DNA from: Halobacterium sp. R2-5 | Lineage (GTDB): Archaea; Halobacteriota; Halobacteria; Halobacteriales; Halobacteriaceae | Assembly: GCF_011734195.1 (NCBI RefSeq) | Contig: NZ_JAANTH010000001.1 | Location: 682,001-746,000, forward strand | Reading direction: 5' to 3' | DNA: 64,000 nucleotides | In this document: positions 61,467 to 64,000 of the stretch, one piece after another | Numbering within the stretch: the first letter of the stretch is position 1 | Layout: each line of letters begins with the position of its first letter | Notes under the pieces: generated by a model | What the model saw: the letters and a program-made list of their open reading frames with translations, nothing else | What the model was told of the DNA's origin: nothing | Database searches by the model: none | Translations under genes and position numbers: made by a program

Positions 61467-62087
61467 CTAACAAATCGACTTCGCGTTGATGCCCATTCCT
61501 TCTAGGGCGTCGACGTACTCCTCGTAGGCGACGTCTACGACCTCTACAGCCGCCGCGCTCGCGCGCTCCCAGTCGTCGTCACCGTCGGCGACGTCGCCGA
61601 GCAGTCCGACTGCGGCCTCGGTGTCCTCGTCAGTCTCCGCCCGGAGAGCGCGGAACAGGTCCGCGCGGCCCTCGTCGGCCTGATTCACGAAGTAGCTCAC
61701 GAACTGCGCGAGCGTGCGGTCGGCGACGAGCCCGCGGCCGACGACCGCACCCGCGCGCTCCACTGGGTCCTCCAGCTCGCGCAGGTGGTCGTGGACGGCG
61801 CCCGGGTCCGCGTCCACGTCGTCGCCGAATTCTGCGGTGACGCGGTCGTAGTGGTCGCGCTCGCGCTTCGCGAACGTGCCGAACGCCTCGGCTGCGTCCC
61901 CGGACGCGCTCTCCGCCCAGGCCTCGAACACGTCGGCTGCCGCGGCCTCGCTGGCGGCCGCCGCGCGCAGCACCGTCTCGTCGTCGAGCGTGGCGTCCGT
62001 GAGGGCGACGAGGCGCTTCGAGGAGCCGAGGCGGTCGAGTTCGGTCGCCGCGTCGGCCTCGACGGTCGCCCGGAAGTCGTCGTCCAT
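61467..62087 (-). CDS. ferritin-like helical protein, unknown function
   Basis: A 206-residue all-helical acidic protein. EAAAADVFEAWAES and FAKRERDHYDRVTAEF contain an ExxH-like pattern (RERDHYD), and WERASAAAVEVVDVAYEEYVD closes the fold. This resembles a four-helix rubrerythrin/ferritin-like bundle, but a full di-iron ligand set is not clear. Related genes have been labelled as transcription antitermination proteins in haloarchaea, without support visible here. Divergent from the rhodanese-MBL gene. Confidence 0.78.
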   Translation of the reverse strand: MDDDFRATVEADAATELDRLGSSKRLVALTDATLDDETVLRAAAASEAAAADVFEAWAESASGDAAEAFGTFAKRERDHYDRVTAEFGDDVDADPGAVHDHLRELEDPVERAGAVVGRGLVADRTLAQFVSYFVNQADEGRADLFRALRAETDEDTEAAVGLLGDVADGDDDWERASAAAVEVVDVAYEEYVDALEGMGINAKSIC

Positions 62088-62147
62088 ACACTGCGATTCG
62101 CGCGCTTCGCACGTGAGCTTTTGCCACGCGAGACCGTACGGCCGGTC

Positions 62148-63269
62148 GTGACCTCGCCATCAATCACGCCGCGGGAACTGTACGACCGCATCCGGAGCGG
62201 GGGCGTCTCCGTGCTGGACGTCCGCGACCGCGACGAGTTCGAGGCGTGGCACGTCGACGGCCCGGACGTAACCGCGGCCCACGTGCCGTACATGCAGTTT
62301 GCGGCCGCGCAGGCCTCCGGGAACGCCGCCGACCTCCTCCCAGACGACCTCGACGAGCCGGTCGTGGCGGTCTGTGCAGTCGGTGAGGCCAGCGGGGAGG
62401 CTGCCGAGGCGCTCCGCGAGGAGGGGGTCGACGCCGTGAACCTCGACGGCGGGATGGAGGCGTGGGCGGACCTCGTGGTCGCCCGCGACCTCGGCGGTAG
62501 CGTCGTGCAGTACGAGCGCCCGTCGTCGGGCTGTCTGTCCTACCTGCTCGCGGACGGCGACGAGGCAGCAATCGTGGACCCACTCGCCGCCGCGAGCGAG
62601 CGCTATGTGGTAGACGCCGCCGACCGCGAGGCCAGCATCGAGTACGCCGTCGACACGCACGTCCACGCCGACCACCTCTCGGGAGTCCGCGCGCTCGCCG
62701 ACGAGACCGGCGCGGAGCGCGTGCTGCCCGCGGGCGCGACCGAGCGCGGCCTCCACTACGACGCGACGCTCGTCGAAGACGGCGACTCGCTCTCGGTCGG
62801 CGACCGGGAGGTCGTCGTCCACCACGCGCCCGGCCACACGACCGAACTCGTCGTGCTGGAGTGGGGCGACCGGCTGCTCACCGCGGACTGCCTGTTCCTC
62901 GACGGCGTCGGCCGCCCGGACCTCGAAGCCGAAGACCGCGCCCGCGAGCTCGCGGGCCGGCAGTACGACACGCTCCACGACGTGATTCTCTCATTCTCGG
63001 CGGAGACCGCGGTGCTCCCGGGGCACGTCGAGGCGACGACACGGATCGCGGGGGACGGCTTCGCTCGCGACCTCGGTGACGTCCGCGACTCGCTGGAGTT
63101 CGCCGACCTCTCGCGGGAGGCGTTCGTACAGCGGCTCACGACGGACCTGCCGCCGCGGCCGGCGAACTACGAGGAGATCGTGTCGGCGAACCTCGGCGAG
63201 CAGGAGTTAGGAGAGGAGACGCTGGAGCTGGAGCGCGGGCCGAACAACTGCGCGGTGTCCTCGACGTGA
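62148..63269 (+). CDS. rhodanese-MBL fold fusion (persulfide dioxygenase-like)
   Basis: A 373-residue protein. An N-terminal rhodanese domain (about 6-112) has its cysteine at Cys76 in VVAVCAVGEASG, then LDGGMEAWADL. The C-terminal metallo-beta-lactamase domain (about 115-350) has THVHADHLSG (His171, His173, Asp175, His176), HAPGHTTELV and VLPGHVE. This set fits ETHE1/persulfide dioxygenases, but the domain order is reversed from the common MBL-rhodanese form. A sulfur-oxidation or sulfide-detoxification role is likely. Start is a GTG at 62148. Confidence 0.88.
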   Translation: MTSPSITPRELYDRIRSGGVSVLDVRDRDEFEAWHVDGPDVTAAHVPYMQFAAAQASGNAADLLPDDLDEPVVAVCAVGEASGEAAEALREEGVDAVNLDGGMEAWADLVVARDLGGSVVQYERPSSGCLSYLLADGDEAAIVDPLAAASERYVVDAADREASIEYAVDTHVHADHLSGVRALADETGAERVLPAGATERGLHYDATLVEDGDSLSVGDREVVVHHAPGHTTELVVLEWGDRLLTADCLFLDGVGRPDLEAEDRARELAGRQYDTLHDVILSFSAETAVLPGHVEATTRIAGDGFARDLGDVRDSLEFADLSREAFVQRLTTDLPPRPANYEEIVSANLGEQELGEETLELERGPNNCAVSST

Positions 63270-63270
63270 C

Positions 63271-63597
63271 TCAGTCGTCGTCCGCGGCGGCGGCGCCCGC
63301 AGCGGCGTCCTCCTCGATGCTCGGCGGGTACTTCCCGCGGTCGAGCTTGAGGTCGGACTGCGGGCGCGCCATGCAGGTGAGCGCGTAGTTCTCGGCCTCT
63401 TCCTCGGTGAGGCCGCGGGCCGCGGGCTGGGTGACGTCGCCCTCCTCGATTTTCGCGGAGCACGCCAGACACATGCCGACGCGGCAGGAGTACTCCTGCG
63501 CGATGCCCTCCTCGAGGCAGGCCGACAGGATGGTCTCCTTGTCGGAGACCCGAATCTCCTCACCGGTCCCGACGAACTCGACGGTGTACTCGGTCAT
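63271..63597 (-). CDS. [2Fe-2S] ferredoxin
   Basis: A 108-residue plant-type ferredoxin. The cluster ligands are C38, C43, C46 (EYSCRVGMCLAC) and C75 (ALTCMARP). It lacks the long acidic N-terminal insertion of the main haloarchaeal ferredoxin and ends in an Asp/Ala tail. It is divergent from a geranylgeranyl reductase gene across 108 bp, and such reductases use ferredoxin as electron donor, so it may serve that enzyme. Start ATG at 63595-63597. Confidence 0.93.
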   Translation of the reverse strand: MTEYTVEFVGTGEEIRVSDKETILSACLEEGIAQEYSCRVGMCLACSAKIEEGDVTQPAARGLTEEEAENYALTCMARPQSDLKLDRGKYPPSIEEDAAAGAAAADDD

Positions 63598-63622
63598 AGC
63601 TGGCGGTTGCAGGAGAACGGGT

Positions 63623-63631
63623 AAAACTCTT
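63623..63631 (-). promoter_or_regulatory. TATA-region box of ferredoxin gene
   Basis: On the minus strand this reads AAGAGTTTT, 26-34 nt before the ferredoxin ATG. The identical 9-mer is at the same place on the other strand for the reductase (63673-63681). Confidence 0.6.
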
Positions 63632-63672
63632 CCTTCGCCCGTGTCCTCGCCGAGCGGACAGATTCGGACGTA

Positions 63673-63681
63673 AAGAGTTTT
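63673..63681 (+). promoter_or_regulatory. TATA-region box of geranylgeranyl reductase gene
   Basis: AAGAGTTTT, 25-33 nt before the ATG at 63706. It forms a perfect inverted repeat with 63623-63631. Confidence 0.6.
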
Positions 63682-63705
63682 CCTCGCGGCTACGAACGCG
63701 GGTGT

Positions 63706-64000
63706 ATGACAACCCACGAGTCCGATACCGACTCGCACAGCGAGTCGACTCCCCAGACGTGGTCTGGGGACATCGCCGTCGTCGGGGCCGGCACTGCGGG
63801 CTGTTACACGGCCGCGACGGCGGCGAACGCCGGCTACGACGTCGCGGTCGTCGAGCGGAAGTCCGCGGAGGAGGCCGGCCACATCGCGTGCGGTGACGCC
63901 CTCAAGGGCGCGGACGCGTTCCCCGAGGCCATCCCGAAGGAGCGCCTCGAACCCGCGTTCACGAACACGGGCGTCGACCACGGCCGCTTCGAGATTCCCC
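63706..64000 (+). CDS. geranylgeranyl reductase family flavoprotein (N-terminal part)
   Basis: About 98 residues are visible before the window ends. After a hydrophilic start, GDIAVVGAGTAGCYTAATAA is the FAD-binding Rossmann motif (GxGxxG), VAVVERKSAEE ends the first beta-alpha-beta unit, and HIACGDALKGAD matches the reductase family. These enzymes saturate the isoprenoid chains of archaeal lipids or the side chain of menaquinone. The C-terminal part is missing, so lipid versus quinone action cannot be decided. Confidence 0.85.
   Translation, partial: MTTHESDTDSHSESTPQTWSGDIAVVGAGTAGCYTAATAANAGYDVAVVERKSAEEAGHIACGDALKGADAFPEAIPKERLEPAFTNTGVDHGRFEIP

Noticed and set aside
1-64000. CRISPR array, IS element or prophage
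   Set aside because: No regularly spaced repeats, transposase, integrase or phage structural genes are visible on either strand.

Overview
The window comes from a haloarchaeal chromosome (class Halobacteria). The GC content is very high, the predicted proteins are strongly acidic, and promoters look leaderless with a TATA-like box about 25-33 nt before the start codon. Several families are typical of or restricted to haloarchaea (amphi-Trp, NreA, bacterial-type PolX, FtsZ next to SecE/Spt5, rhomboid with an N-terminal AN1 zinc finger). The pyk-metG-mfnA-ppsA order recalls Halobacterium, but the genus cannot be fixed from sequence alone. I see about 70 protein genes packed on both strands, and no rRNA, tRNA, CRISPR array, IS element or prophage. 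This looks like a core chromosomal region.

Layout. 1-5.2 kb: end of a DUF7123-type gene, a two-wHTH regulator, a stomatin/NfeD pair, pyruvate kinase and a GYD protein. 5.2-16 kb: metG, a VTT membrane protein, MfnA decarboxylase, Ste24-like protease, PEP synthase, PhzF and a lipoprotein hydrolase. 16-18.5 kb: purine salvage (phosphoribosyltransferase, MTA phosphorylase) and a DUF7504-like protein. 18.5-25.1 kb: scpA-smc-coiled-coil operon, divergent from gatB. 25-30 kb: topA, NreA and small proteins. 30-38 kb: CPBP protease, sensorless chemotaxis transducer, PolX with a Mut7-C protein, rhomboid protease. 38-44.5 kb: endonuclease V, SDR, glycerate kinase facing a GntP permease, Get3/ArsA ATPase. 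44.5-50.8 kb: aminotransferase, CinA, PHP protein, acyl-CoA dehydrogenase, FAH hydrolase. 50.9-57.1 kb: spt5, secE, amphi-Trp protein, ftsZ, dtdA and two cation antiporters. 57.1-64 kb: aroE, HhH protein, pabC, Rieske protein, HTH/Zn-ribbon regulator, nucleotidyltransferase, rhodanese-MBL fusion, ferredoxin and the start of a geranylgeranyl reductase.

How genes work together. Pyruvate kinase and PEP synthase run the PEP/pyruvate step in opposite directions. Both have an ACTC-N6-GAGT element upstream, matching the known haloarchaeal TrmB operator; it abuts a TATA-like sequence at pyk and lies further upstream at ppsA. Glycerate kinase and the GntP permease suggest glycerate uptake and phosphorylation. 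SMC and ScpA form a chromosome condensation unit. Ferredoxin and geranylgeranyl reductase share a divergent promoter with identical 9-bp boxes, suggesting co-expression for lipid saturation.

I found no wholly new multi-gene system. The most interesting material is regulatory or repeat-derived: the TrmB-like pair, repeat DNA read as protein inside ScpA and inside an acyl-CoA dehydrogenase, a hairpin over the topA Shine-Dalgarno, TATA boxes inside palindromes (metG, gntP), and an opposite-strand gene lying between ftsZ and secE-spt5.
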